From the NCBI GenBank assembly GCA_030824495.1, contig JAVBXP010000084.1, forward strand, positions 1-64,000: a stretch of 64,000 bases of DNA, written 5' to 3'. Made by a program: the position numbers and the translations under genes. Below the pieces are notes generated by a model that was given only the letters and a program-made list of their open reading frames with translations, was not told the origin of the DNA and ran no database searches. The stretch's first letter is position 1, and the number at the start of each line of letters is the position of its first letter. This document shows, in pieces, positions 27,866 through 35,715 of the stretch. The DNA is from a bacterium. Lineage in GTDB: Bacteria > Pseudomonadota > Alphaproteobacteria > Caulobacterales > Caulobacteraceae.

Positions 27866-27976
27866 TGAAAAACCTCGTCGTCCCCGGATCGAGCGCCCTG
27901 GGATCCATACACAGTTGAGTTCGGCGGTTATTAGGCGGCGCGAACCGGCCCGGCCACGACGAACTGAGCACCGATG

Positions 27977-29326
27977 TTATTTCTTGGCCCGTTTGGCGAG
28001 CTTGGCCGCGCGGAACCGCGCCGCCCAGCCTTCCTTCTCGGCCTGCCCGGAGCGTTCCAGCGCCAAGGCGTCGGGCGCGACATCGCGGGTGATCACTGAG
28101 CCCGAGCCCGTATAGGCGCCCGCCCCGATCCGTACCGGCGCGACCAGCGAGGAGTTGGACCCGACGAACGCGCCCTCCCCCACATGGGTGTCGAACTTGT
28201 CGAAGCCGTCATAATTGCAGAAGATCGTGCCGGCCCCGATGTTGGCCTTCGCCCCCACCGTGCCATCGCCCAGATAGGACAGATGGTTGGCCTTGGCGCC
28301 CGCCCCCACCTTGACCTTCTTCACCTCGACAAAGTTGCCGATGTGGGCGTCCTCGCCGATCTCCGCGCCGGGCCGCAAACGCGCGTAGGGGCCGATCAGG
28401 GCGCCGGCCATCACTTTGGCGCCCTCCAGATGGCTGAAGGCGCGGATGACCGCCCCGGTCTCGATGCTGACCCCGGGCGCGAACACCACGAACTGCTCGA
28501 CCTGAACCCCGGCCGCGATCTGGGTATCCCAGGAAAAATGCACGGTCTCGGGCGCCAGCATGGCCACGCCCTCGGCCAGGAAGTGCGCGCGGCGACGCTG
28601 TTGGAAGATCGCCTCAGCCTGAGAAAGCTGCAGCGGCGTGTCGGCGCCCATCACCGCGCTCTCTGGCGCGATAGAGGCCCTGACCAGGCCCGCGTCGGCC
28701 ACGGCGATCCGAACGACGTCGGTCAGGTAGTACTCGCCCTTGGCGTTGTCGTTGGTGATCTTCGACAGCCAGCCGAACATCCGCTCCGCGTCGGCGGCCA
28801 TCATGCCCGCGTTGCAGATCTTGACCGCCAACTCCTCGGGCGTGGCTTCCTTGGGCTCGACAATGCGGATCACATGACCGTCGGCGCCGCGCAGCACCCG
28901 GCCGTAGAGCAGCGGATCGACGGGCTCGAACGCCAGCATCGCCAGGGCCACGCCATCGGCGCGCAGATTGAAGAGCGGTTCGAGATCCCTGGGTTCCAGC
29001 AACGGGCAGTCGCCGTTCAGCACCAGCAGATCGCCCTCGAAGCCAGCCAGCGCTTCACGCGCGGCCAGCACGGCGTGGCCGGTGCCCAGCGGCGGATCCT
29101 GCACCGCCACGGCGTCCTTGCCGAGCCGCGCCTCCACCAAGGCCCGGACGCCAGGGCTATGGTTTCCGACCACCACGACAATGCGCTCACAGCCGGCCGC
29201 CTCAACGGTGTCGATCACCCGGTCCAGGATCGCGCGGCCCCCGACCTTGTGCAGCACCTTGGGGATCGGCGACTTCATGCGCGTGCCCTGGCCGGCGGCC
29301 ATAATCACAGCGGCGCGTGGGGTCAT
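27977..29326 (-). CDS. glmU: Bifunctional UDP-N-acetylglucosamine pyrophosphorylase/glucosamine-1-phosphate acetyltransferase
   Basis: A 449-residue enzyme giving UDP-GlcNAc for peptidoglycan and lipid A. The N-terminal uridyltransferase has [23 protein letters not shown]; the C-terminal left-handed beta-helix (from about residue 250) has hexapeptide repeats with [24 protein letters not shown] and NLSYLGD-type [11 protein letters not shown]. The start is 36 bases from the divergent gph start. Full length. Confidence 0.96.
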   Translation of the reverse strand: MTPRAAVIMAAGQGTRMKSPIPKVLHKVGGRAILDRVIDTVEAAGCERIVVVVGNHSPGVRALVEARLGKDAVAVQDPPLGTGHAVLAAREALAGFEGDLLVLNGDCPLLEPRDLEPLFNLRADGVALAMLAFEPVDPLLYGRVLRGADGHVIRIVEPKEATPEELAVKICNAGMMAADAERMFGWLSKITNDNAKGEYYLTDVVRIAVADAGLVRASIAPESAVMGADTPLQLSQAEAIFQQRRRAHFLAEGVAMLAPETVHFSWDTQIAAGVQVEQFVVFAPGVSIETGAVIRAFSHLEGAKVMAGALIGPYARLRPGAEIGEDAHIGNFVEVKKVKVGAGAKANHLSYLGDGTVGAKANIGAGTIFCNYDGFDKFDTHVGEGAFVGSNSSLVAPVRIGAGAYTGSGSVITRDVAPDALALERSGQAEKEGWAARFRAAKLAKRAKK

Positions 29327-29362
29327 GGATCGGTCCTTACGAGTCGGGCAGACGTTGCAATC

Positions 29363-30124
29363 ATGCGGCGTTTAGCCGAAACGGCGAGCGGTTTCGACGG
29401 AGCGTTTTCCTTGACCGACCTCTCGGCCCTGGCGGGCGCCACCATAGTCTTCGACCTCGACGGCACGCTCGTCGACTCCGCACCTGACCTGATCGGCACG
29501 CTGAACGTCATCCTGCAGGAGGAAGGGATCGCCCCCCTGCCCCTGGATGAAGCCCGACCTTTCATTGGCCATGGCGCGCGCCGGTTGATGGAACGCGGCT
29601 TCGCGGCCCAAGGCCATCCCGTCCCGACCGAGCGCATGCCCGAACTCTTCGATCGCTTTCTCGCCCACTACAACCAGCACAGCGCCGACCATACCCGTCC
29701 CTTCCCCGGCGCGGTCCGCTGCCTGACAGAACTGAAGGCCGCCGGCGCCCGCCTAGCGGTGTGCACCAACAAGCTCACCGACCTGTCGCTGCCGATTCTC
29801 CAGAAACTCGACCTGATCGACTTCTTCGACGCCGTGATCGGCGCCGACCTGGCCCCGGCCCCCAAGCCGGACGCCCGTCACCTGACCCATACCATTGAGG
29901 CGGCCGGCGGCCGGGTCGACCGCGCCGTCATGGTCGGAGACGCCTCCACCGACGCCGGCGCGGCCCGCGCCGCCAAGGTGCCGTTGGTGCTGGTCAGCTT
30001 CGGCTATACCGAGATCCCGGCGGCCGATTTGCACCCCGACATCCTGGTCGATCATTTCGACGAACTGAAGAATGCGTGCGTAACGCTTCTCACCGCTTGC
30101 CCGGCGCAAGACGTCAGGCTATAG
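29363..30124 (+). CDS. gph: Phosphoglycolate phosphatase (HAD hydrolase)
   Basis: A 253-residue HAD phosphatase that removes 2-phosphoglycolate formed by DNA repair. HAD motif I is [14 protein letters not shown], motif II is VCTNK, and motif IV is [12 protein letters not shown]. Specificity within the HAD family is inferred from similarity to Caulobacter Gph. I used the ATG at 29363; a TTG at 29411 nearer the family start is a real alternative. The frame stays open far upstream only as a shadow of glmU. Confidence 0.85.
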   Translation: MRRLAETASGFDGAFSLTDLSALAGATIVFDLDGTLVDSAPDLIGTLNVILQEEGIAPLPLDEARPFIGHGARRLMERGFAAQGHPVPTERMPELFDRFLAHYNQHSADHTRPFPGAVRCLTELKAAGARLAVCTNKLTDLSLPILQKLDLIDFFDAVIGADLAPAPKPDARHLTHTIEAAGGRVDRAVMVGDASTDAGAARAAKVPLVLVSFGYTEIPAADLHPDILVDHFDELKNACVTLLTACPAQDVRL

Positions 30125-30140
30125 GCGCAACCCTTCCGGA

Positions 30141-30215
30141 GGATGCGTAGCTCAGCGGGAGAGCACCTCGTTCACACCGAGGGGGTCACAGGTTCAATCC
30201 CTGTCGCATCCACCA
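30141..30215 (+). tRNA. tRNA-Val (anticodon CAC)
   Basis: A full cloverleaf: acceptor arms GGATGCG and CGCATCC, discriminator A, encoded CCA (30213-30215), anticodon stem CCTCG/CGAGG around the loop TTCACAC, giving anticodon CAC that reads GUG valine codons, and T loop GGTTCAATCC. It starts 16 bases after the gph stop. Confidence 0.96.
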
Positions 30216-30243
30216 TTCTTTTCAGCACCTTAGCGAAGTGAGC

Positions 30244-30322
30244 TTCTGGCTTTTGCCAGAAACGCCCGGCTTTTGGCCGAACGGCGAGGGCCTTCGCTGC
30301 GTGGCCGCACCCTCAGCGAAGG
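30244..30322. repeat. Three stem-loops downstream of tRNA-Val
   Basis: Perfect inverted repeats lie in tandem: TTCTGGC/GCCAGAA with a TTTT loop (30244-30261), CGGC/GCCG with a TTTTG loop (30267-30279), and CCTTCGCTG/CAGCGAAGG with a 14-base loop (30291-30322). GAGGG at 30286 can also pair with CCCTC at 30310, which would exclude the third stem. The role may be termination or processing of the tRNA transcript. Confidence 0.6.
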
Positions 30323-30356
30323 TCGCGCCCCTTCCCCACTGCGCAAGATCTCAAAA

Positions 30357-30378
30357 GTGACGCTTGCGTCACGATAAG
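30357..30378. promoter_or_regulatory. Dyad upstream of the P450 gene, with a weak copy of the shared 19-base motif
   Basis: GTGACGC and GCGTCAC form seven-base inverted arms around TT (30357-30372), about 84 bases before the P450 start. The overlapping 30360-30378 matches the regulon motif (consensus TCACTTGCNTAACGAGATG) at 13 of 18 fixed positions. The dyad is clear in the sequence; membership in the regulon is only suggestive. Confidence 0.35.
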
Positions 30379-30455
30379 TCTTGTCGAACGCGGCGCAAGC
30401 AGCGAGACCTAGGGAAACAGGCCTTCAAAGGCTTGGCCCAAGGAGGAACAGGACA

Positions 30456-31778
30456 ATGAGCGAGAGCGCCACGCTGGACGCCGCCACCGTCAAGGACGTG
30501 CTTGACCAGGTCAATTCCCAGCCGATCGAGACCCTCAATGTCGCGCAGTCGGCGCTCTTCCAGACCGAGACGATGTGGCCGTACTTCGATCGCCTACGCG
30601 CCGAGGATCCCGTCCACTGGACGCCGGCCAGCGACTTCGAGCCCCATTGGGCGATCACCCGATACAACGACATCATGGAGGTCGACACCAATCACGGGGT
30701 GTTCTCCTCTGAAGGTGGCATCAGCCTTGGTCCCAGCGAGGAGATGATCGCAAAGCTCGTGGCCAGCGGCGCGCAAATGACCGGCGGACCCTTCGGCGGC
30801 CCCACCGGCGGGCCGACGATGTTCATCGCCATGGACCCGCCCAAGCACGACCAACAGCGCAAGACGGTCAGCCCGGCGGTTTCACCTCACAACCTGAAGA
30901 TCATGGAGCCTTTGATCCGCGAGCGCGCCGGCGCGATCCTCGACAGCCTGCCGATCGGCGAGCCCTTCGACTGGGTCGACAAGGTTTCGATGGAACTGAC
31001 GGCCATGACCTTGGCCACCCTGTTCGGCATGCCGCAGGAAGATCGCCGCAAGCTGACCCGGTGGTCCGACACGGTGATGTCCCGCCCTGGCGACGGCGTC
31101 GTCGACAGTTGGGAAGAAAAGCGCGCCGAGATGGGCGCCTATGCCGGCTATTTCCTCAACCTGTGGGCCGAACGGAAGGTCAATCCGATCGACGGCGACA
31201 TGGTCTCCATGCTGGCCCACGGCGAGGCCACCAAGGACATGGATCAGTTCGAGTACCTCGGGAACATCATCCTGCTGACCATCGGCGGCAATGACACGAC
31301 CCGAAACACGATCTCCGGTTCGATCTACGCCCTCAACAAGTTCCCCGACCAGTATGACAAACTGCGCGCCAATCCGGACCTGATCCCGTCGATGGTGTCC
31401 GAGACCATTCGCTGGCAGACCCCGCTCGCCCACATGAAGCGGGTGGCGACGCAGGACTACGAACTGGGCGGCAAGACCATCAAGAAGGGCGACAATGTCG
31501 TCATGTGGTACGTTTCGGGCAACCGCGACGACACGGTCATCGACCGGCCCAACGATTTCATCATCGACCGCGAACGGCCGCGCCAGCATCTGTCCTTCGG
31601 CTTCGGCGTCCACCGTTGCGTGGGCAACCGCCTGGCCGAGCTGCAGCTGAAAATCATCTGGGAAGAAATCCTCAAACGCTTCCCCCACATCGAGGTGCTG
31701 GAAGAGCCGCAGCGGGTCCCCTCGACCTTCGTCAAGGGCTACAAGAGCATGCAGGTTCGCATACCGCGCAAGCTGTAG
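30456..31778 (+). CDS. Cytochrome P450, CYP153-like
   Basis: A 440-residue soluble class I P450. The haem thiolate is Cys388 in FGFGVHRCVGNRLAE, the I-helix oxygen-activation motif is GGNDTT (277-282) and the K-helix ExxR is Glu316-Arg319. The wording GGNDTTRN and the HRCVGNRLAELQL block resemble CYP153 alkane or terpene terminal hydroxylases. It needs a ferredoxin and reductase, and none is encoded nearby. ATG at 30456 is preceded by AAGGAGG. Substrate (alkane, terpenoid or sterol) is unknown. Confidence 0.85.
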   Translation: MSESATLDAATVKDVLDQVNSQPIETLNVAQSALFQTETMWPYFDRLRAEDPVHWTPASDFEPHWAITRYNDIMEVDTNHGVFSSEGGISLGPSEEMIAKLVASGAQMTGGPFGGPTGGPTMFIAMDPPKHDQQRKTVSPAVSPHNLKIMEPLIRERAGAILDSLPIGEPFDWVDKVSMELTAMTLATLFGMPQEDRRKLTRWSDTVMSRPGDGVVDSWEEKRAEMGAYAGYFLNLWAERKVNPIDGDMVSMLAHGEATKDMDQFEYLGNIILLTIGGNDTTRNTISGSIYALNKFPDQYDKLRANPDLIPSMVSETIRWQTPLAHMKRVATQDYELGGKTIKKGDNVVMWYVSGNRDDTVIDRPNDFIIDRERPRQHLSFGFGVHRCVGNRLAELQLKIIWEEILKRFPHIEVLEEPQRVPSTFVKGYKSMQVRIPRKL

Positions 31779-31790
31779 ACCGCCGCTTGG

Positions 31791-31827
31791 CCGGCCAGGT
31801 CGTCCTTCATAGGGGCGACCTCGCCGG
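31791..31827 (+). terminator. Stem-loop after the P450 gene
   Basis: Twelve-base arms at 31791-31802 and 31816-31827 pair with a single mismatch around a 13-base loop, starting 13 bases after the P450 stop. No long T-run follows. Confidence 0.55.
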
Positions 31828-31922
31828 CGATCGACGCGGCTGAAAATGAGCCAACCTCATGTCGGCGCGGCCGCTGCTCACCCGTCTTACAGACAGGCGG
31901 CTGATCAGGAGGAACTCAATCG

Positions 31923-32309
31923 ATGGCCAAAACGAATTTCAAGACCGCAGATGAGTACATCGCGAGCGTCCCCGAAGCCGACCGGGCCAGCCTCGAGGCC
32001 ATCCGCAAGGCGATACGCGAGGCTGTTCCCCAGGCTGAGGAGACCATCAGCTATCAGATCCCGGCCTTCCGCACGGGCGATGGCTGGATCTTCTACTACA
32101 GCGTCTACACGAACCACCTGAGCCTGGCCTGCCCGCCGCCGTGGACCGAGCGGGAGGCCTTCAAAGCCCAGCTCACGCCCTACAAGATGTCCAAGTCGGC
32201 GATCCAGTTTCCCAAGAGCGCCCCCCTCCCCCTCAAGCTGATCGGCGAGATGGCCGCGTTCCGCGCGCGCGAAGCGGCCGACCAGACGAAAACAAAGGCG
32301 AAGGGTTAG
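31923..32309 (+). CDS. DUF1801 (YdhG-like) family protein
   Basis: A 128-residue soluble protein matching the DUF1801/YdhG type: TADEYIASVPEADRASLEAIRKAIREAVPQAEETISYQIPAF followed by ...YYSVYTNHLSLACPPPW and PKSAPLPLKLIGEM. The family has a small alpha/beta fold, and Bacillus members have been described as iron chaperones, which is not transferable. AGGAGG lies nine bases before the ATG. Confidence 0.85.
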   Translation: MAKTNFKTADEYIASVPEADRASLEAIRKAIREAVPQAEETISYQIPAFRTGDGWIFYYSVYTNHLSLACPPPWTEREAFKAQLTPYKMSKSAIQFPKSAPLPLKLIGEMAAFRAREAADQTKTKAKG

Positions 32310-32354
32310 TCAGGACCAACTCCGCTTGGCGGGAGCGACCAAGGAGGCCGAGAT

Positions 32355-33014
32355 CTGAGACACTTCGATCGCCGCGTCTGGCTGCTGGCTTCAGCGCTCG
32401 CCATGACCGCCGGCTATGTGGACGCTGTCGGCTTCATGATGACCGGCGGCTTTTTCGTCTCCTTCATGAGCGGCAATTCGACTCGGCTCGCCGTCGGCCT
32501 AGTCGATGGCGCCGCCTACGCAGCCCTGGCGCTCAGTCTGATCGCGGCGTTCGTGGCCGGCGCCTCGATCGGCGCGTTGGTGGGCCGGATGGCGAAGGAT
32601 CGACGCGGCTTGGCGGTGTTGATCCTGGTGTCGCTCCTGCTCGCCGCAGCCGCCACGCTGGCCTCGTTCGGCGCGGATCGTCTAGCGATCTTGATGCTGG
32701 CCTTGGCCATGGGAGCCGAGAACACGATCTTCGCAGAAGATGGCGAGGTGCGAATTAGCCTGACCTATATGACCGGCACGCTCGTGAAGCTCGGCAAGAA
32801 CATCACCAACGCCTTGCTCGGCGGGGCTCCATTCGGCTGGGTCCCGTACTTTCTCCTGTGGCTTGGGTTGGTCATTGGCGCCGCGCTTGGCGCTGGCGCC
32901 TACGTCCATGCAGGCCCCAACGCTCTATGGCTGGCGGCCGCCGCCATGGCCGCATTGGCCTTGGCCGCCGCCAAGCTTCCTCTCAGCTTCACTCAAACGC
33001 GGGACGCGGCCTAA
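32355..33014 (+). CDS. DUF1275 (YoaK family) membrane protein, probable CTG start
   Basis: A 219-residue integral membrane protein with about six helices, DUF1275 type: AGYVDAVGFMMTGGFFVSFMSGNSTRLAVG is the signature. The first ATG (32403) removes the family N-terminus. The upstream in-frame sequence reads LRHFDRRVWLLASALA, similar to the usual beginning of these proteins (MRHFDRR), and starts at CTG 32355 with a perfect AAGGAG eight bases before it. I therefore propose CTG as the start; function unknown. Confidence 0.75.
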   Translation: MRHFDRRVWLLASALAMTAGYVDAVGFMMTGGFFVSFMSGNSTRLAVGLVDGAAYAALALSLIAAFVAGASIGALVGRMAKDRRGLAVLILVSLLLAAAATLASFGADRLAILMLALAMGAENTIFAEDGEVRISLTYMTGTLVKLGKNITNALLGGAPFGWVPYFLLWLGLVIGAALGAGAYVHAGPNALWLAAAAMAALALAAAKLPLSFTQTRDAA

Positions 33015-33829
33015 CGCACCCAGCGCCGCAACACCGGCCTGAGACTGTCCCAGAGCCGATCCTTTAGCTTTATGCGCAGCGGAGGATCGGTCCGCGTCGG
33101 CCTGACCAGCGCGCGCTCGCCACGGTTGGTCAAGACCAGCATCTTGATCTCACCATCGGTGAAATAGCGCTCTCCCTCACCATTGCGTCCAGAGAGCGTC
33201 GGCCCAACACCGGACACCTGATAGACGCTGGTGGCTCGATCGGCCGAGAGGAGTTCCTGCGCAATCAGGTCTCGCTCAGCGTCGATGTCCGGCGCGATGT
33301 CGTGAGTGACCTGCCCGGTGTCAGCGCTCAGGCCGACGCCGCGGTCATAGGTCGCCGAACCCAGCCATACCGGACGCGCCTCGGCGCCGAGCGCCAACGC
33401 CTTCCATAGCCGCACGTGGTGGCGCCGCCGCGCGCTTCGCCCACTCGCGCGCTCGAAGGCTATATCCTCCCGTCTGCCGTCGTAGAACAGGGCGCTGACA
33501 GGCGCGCGCGGGTCAGGCCGATTGATCAAGACGCTGCTCACGATGCCCAGGCTGGATCGCACGGTGATCGGCTCAGCCCGCTCCCATCCGATCGCCTGCA
33601 TTGCGCCGACAATGTCGTCCTGCTCGCCCACAAGCCCAATGTTCAGGGGATCACCGGGGATGTCGGCCGAGGTCCGGGTGACCATCGGAAGTTCAGCCAA
33701 CCTTGGTTGCCGCTCATAATGCCGCCAAGCCGCCGGCAGCACGACGTAGGCGACCACAACATAGAGGCCTAGGCCCGCCAAGACGGTTGGGGCCAACCAC
33801 CGCCACCGCTTGATCCCATGCCCGCTCAC
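33011..33829 (-). CDS. LssY C-terminal domain protein
   Basis: A 272-residue protein with one N-terminal membrane helix (about residues 11-30) and a long periplasmic domain matching the LssY C-terminal type: PLNIGLVGEQDDIVGAMQAIGW near residue 62, then DRGVGLSADTGQVTHDIAPDIDAERD. In other proteins this domain is fused to a PAP2 phosphatase, absent here. Its stop interlocks with the stop of the convergent DUF1275 gene. Function unknown. Confidence 0.8.
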   Translation of the reverse strand: MSGHGIKRWRWLAPTVLAGLGLYVVVAYVVLPAAWRHYERQPRLAELPMVTRTSADIPGDPLNIGLVGEQDDIVGAMQAIGWERAEPITVRSSLGIVSSVLINRPDPRAPVSALFYDGRREDIAFERASGRSARRRHHVRLWKALALGAEARPVWLGSATYDRGVGLSADTGQVTHDIAPDIDAERDLIAQELLSADRATSVYQVSGVGPTLSGRNGEGERYFTDGEIKMLVLTNRGERALVRPTRTDPPLRIKLKDRLWDSLRPVLRRWVR

Positions 33830-33938
33830 CTGACCAACACCCGCAAGCCGTCACCCCATGTCCCTGGCCGCTTCCCGACCACGAAAAAGCGCCGTCGGGT
33901 CCTAACTGCCGATATCCATCACCGAACTTAGGGCTGCG

Positions 33939-35423
33939 CTAGTGAGCGTCTGCCTCGGCAGGCAGGTGGCCTTTGTCATACTTGCCAACGCGCTCGACCA
34001 GCGTCTGGCTCGCCTGGTTCATGCCGATCAGCTCGACCTGGGCGCCCTGGCGGCGGTAGCGGAACACCACCTTGTCGAGGGCGGCCACCGCAGTCAGGTC
34101 CCAGAGGTGCGCGTTGGTCATGTCGATCTCGACCCACCTGGGGTGGCCGTGGTGCTCAAAGCTGGCTGCGAACAGGTCGGAGGAGGCGAAGAACAGCTGG
34201 CCGCTGACGCGGTAGCGGAGCACCCCCTCCTCTGGCGTCTCGATCTCTTCCACGGCGATAGTCTTGCCGACCTTTCGCATGAAGAAGACCGCCGACAGCA
34301 GGACGCCCAGCACCACGCCCTTGGAGAGGTCGTGAGTGGCGACAACTGTAACCGTCGTTGCGATCATGACGATCGATGACTGTATGGGCGTCGAGCGCAG
34401 GCGTAGGATCGAGCCCCAGTCGAAAGTGCCGATCGACACCATGATCATCACCGCCACCAGCGCCGCCATGGGGATGCGGGCTACCCAGTCCTGCAACACC
34501 AAGATCAGGAACAGCAGGAAGAGCCCCGCCCAGAGGGTGGAGAGTCGACCACGGGCGCCCGACGTTACGTTGATGATGGACTGTCCGATCATGGCGCAGC
34601 CCGCCATTCCCCCGAAAAATCCTGCAACAATGTTGGCGATGCCCTGGCCACGGGTTTCGCGATCCTTGTCGGACGGGGTGTCGGTGATGTCGTCGAGCAG
34701 GTTCGCCGTCAGCAGCGATTCCAGCAGGCCGACGAAGGCCAGGGTCGCCGACACTGGCGCGATGATCGCCAGCGTCTCCCAGGTCAGGGGGATCGCCGGC
34801 ACGTGGAACATTGGCAGGCTCGACGGCATCTGGCCCATGTCGCCGACTGAGCGAACATCCATGCCTGTAGAGATCGCCAGTGCGCTGAGAACGATGATCG
34901 CGACCAGCGGTGAGGGCACGGCCTTCGTGATCCTTGGGAAGCCGTAGATGATCGCCAGACCGCCGGCCACAAGCGCGAAGGTTTGCCAATTGGCGCCGAT
35001 CAACTCGGGCATCTGGGCCAGGAAGATCAGGATCGCCAACGAGTTCACGAACCCGGTCATGACGCTGCGCGACACGAACTTGATATAGCGGCCAAGCTTC
35101 AGCAGCCCGACCATGATCTGGAACACGCCGGTCAGGATTGACGCGGCGAACAGGTATTCCAACCCGTGGTCCTTCACGAGCGTGACCATGACCAGCGCCA
35201 TGGCGCCCGTCGCGGCAGAGATCATCGCCGGTCGGCCGCCGACGAAGGCGATGGTCACGGCGATCACGACCGAGGCGTAGAGCCCGACCGCCGGATCCAC
35301 GCCGGCGATGATCGAAAAGGCGATGGCCTCGGGAATGAGGGCGAGCGCCACGACCGTCCCGGCCAGCAGATCGCGTCGCGGATTTGCGAGCCATTGCTGG
35401 CGCGCAGAAGTGAGTATGGGCAA
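33939..35423 (-). CDS. SulP family anion transporter
   Basis: A 494-residue membrane transporter with 10-14 helices (about residues 15-380) and a C-terminal STAS domain (about 390-480, with [22 protein letters not shown]). The N-terminus [28 protein letters not shown] is typical of SulP/SLC26-type transporters that move sulfate, bicarbonate or dicarboxylates. The start at 35423 is TTG with no strong ribosome site, so the exact start is uncertain. Substrate is not determinable from sequence. Confidence 0.85.
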   Translation of the reverse strand: MPILTSARQQWLANPRRDLLAGTVVALALIPEAIAFSIIAGVDPAVGLYASVVIAVTIAFVGGRPAMISAATGAMALVMVTLVKDHGLEYLFAASILTGVFQIMVGLLKLGRYIKFVSRSVMTGFVNSLAILIFLAQMPELIGANWQTFALVAGGLAIIYGFPRITKAVPSPLVAIIVLSALAISTGMDVRSVGDMGQMPSSLPMFHVPAIPLTWETLAIIAPVSATLAFVGLLESLLTANLLDDITDTPSDKDRETRGQGIANIVAGFFGGMAGCAMIGQSIINVTSGARGRLSTLWAGLFLLFLILVLQDWVARIPMAALVAVMIMVSIGTFDWGSILRLRSTPIQSSIVMIATTVTVVATHDLSKGVVLGVLLSAVFFMRKVGKTIAVEEIETPEEGVLRYRVSGQLFFASSDLFAASFEHHGHPRWVEIDMTNAHLWDLTAVAALDKVVFRYRRQGAQVELIGMNQASQTLVERVGKYDKGHLPAEADAH

Positions 35424-35715
35424 ATGAAACTCAGCTGTGGGTCGCCGCGCGCCTGTGGCGCTTGTGCGGCGAAGTTTCCCGGCGGATCGGCGGCCGAGAT
35501 AGCCACCCGCTGCGAGGCGGGTCCAAGGTGTTGTTCGATCTAACGGGCCGGATCTGCGAATACAAGGATCCAGCCACCCTGCCCCGGGTGTTGGTCGGCA
35601 CGGACGTGACCTTCGGGGCCGCCGGCGCCTCCATCAACCCGGCTGACGGCCGAACGCCCAACTGCGCTTTGGGGCGCAGCTGGGCGAGCAATGATGGATG
35701 GGTTTGACGCGCAGA
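35424..35715. other. Spacer between the SulP and TonB-receptor genes
   Basis: This 292-base stretch separates two minus-strand genes. I see no convincing gene: small open frames lack ribosome sites and family motifs. CGCCGC (about 35450) and GCGGCG form one weak dyad near the SulP end. Confidence 0.5.

Noticed and set aside
28184-29362. Upstream extension of the gph reading frame
   Set aside because: It lies wholly opposite glmU and shows no protein-like motifs; the HAD domain begins only after 29363.
35462-35707. Small plus-strand open frame in the SulP/TonB-receptor spacer
   Set aside because: No ribosome site or family motif and competing small frames on the other strand.
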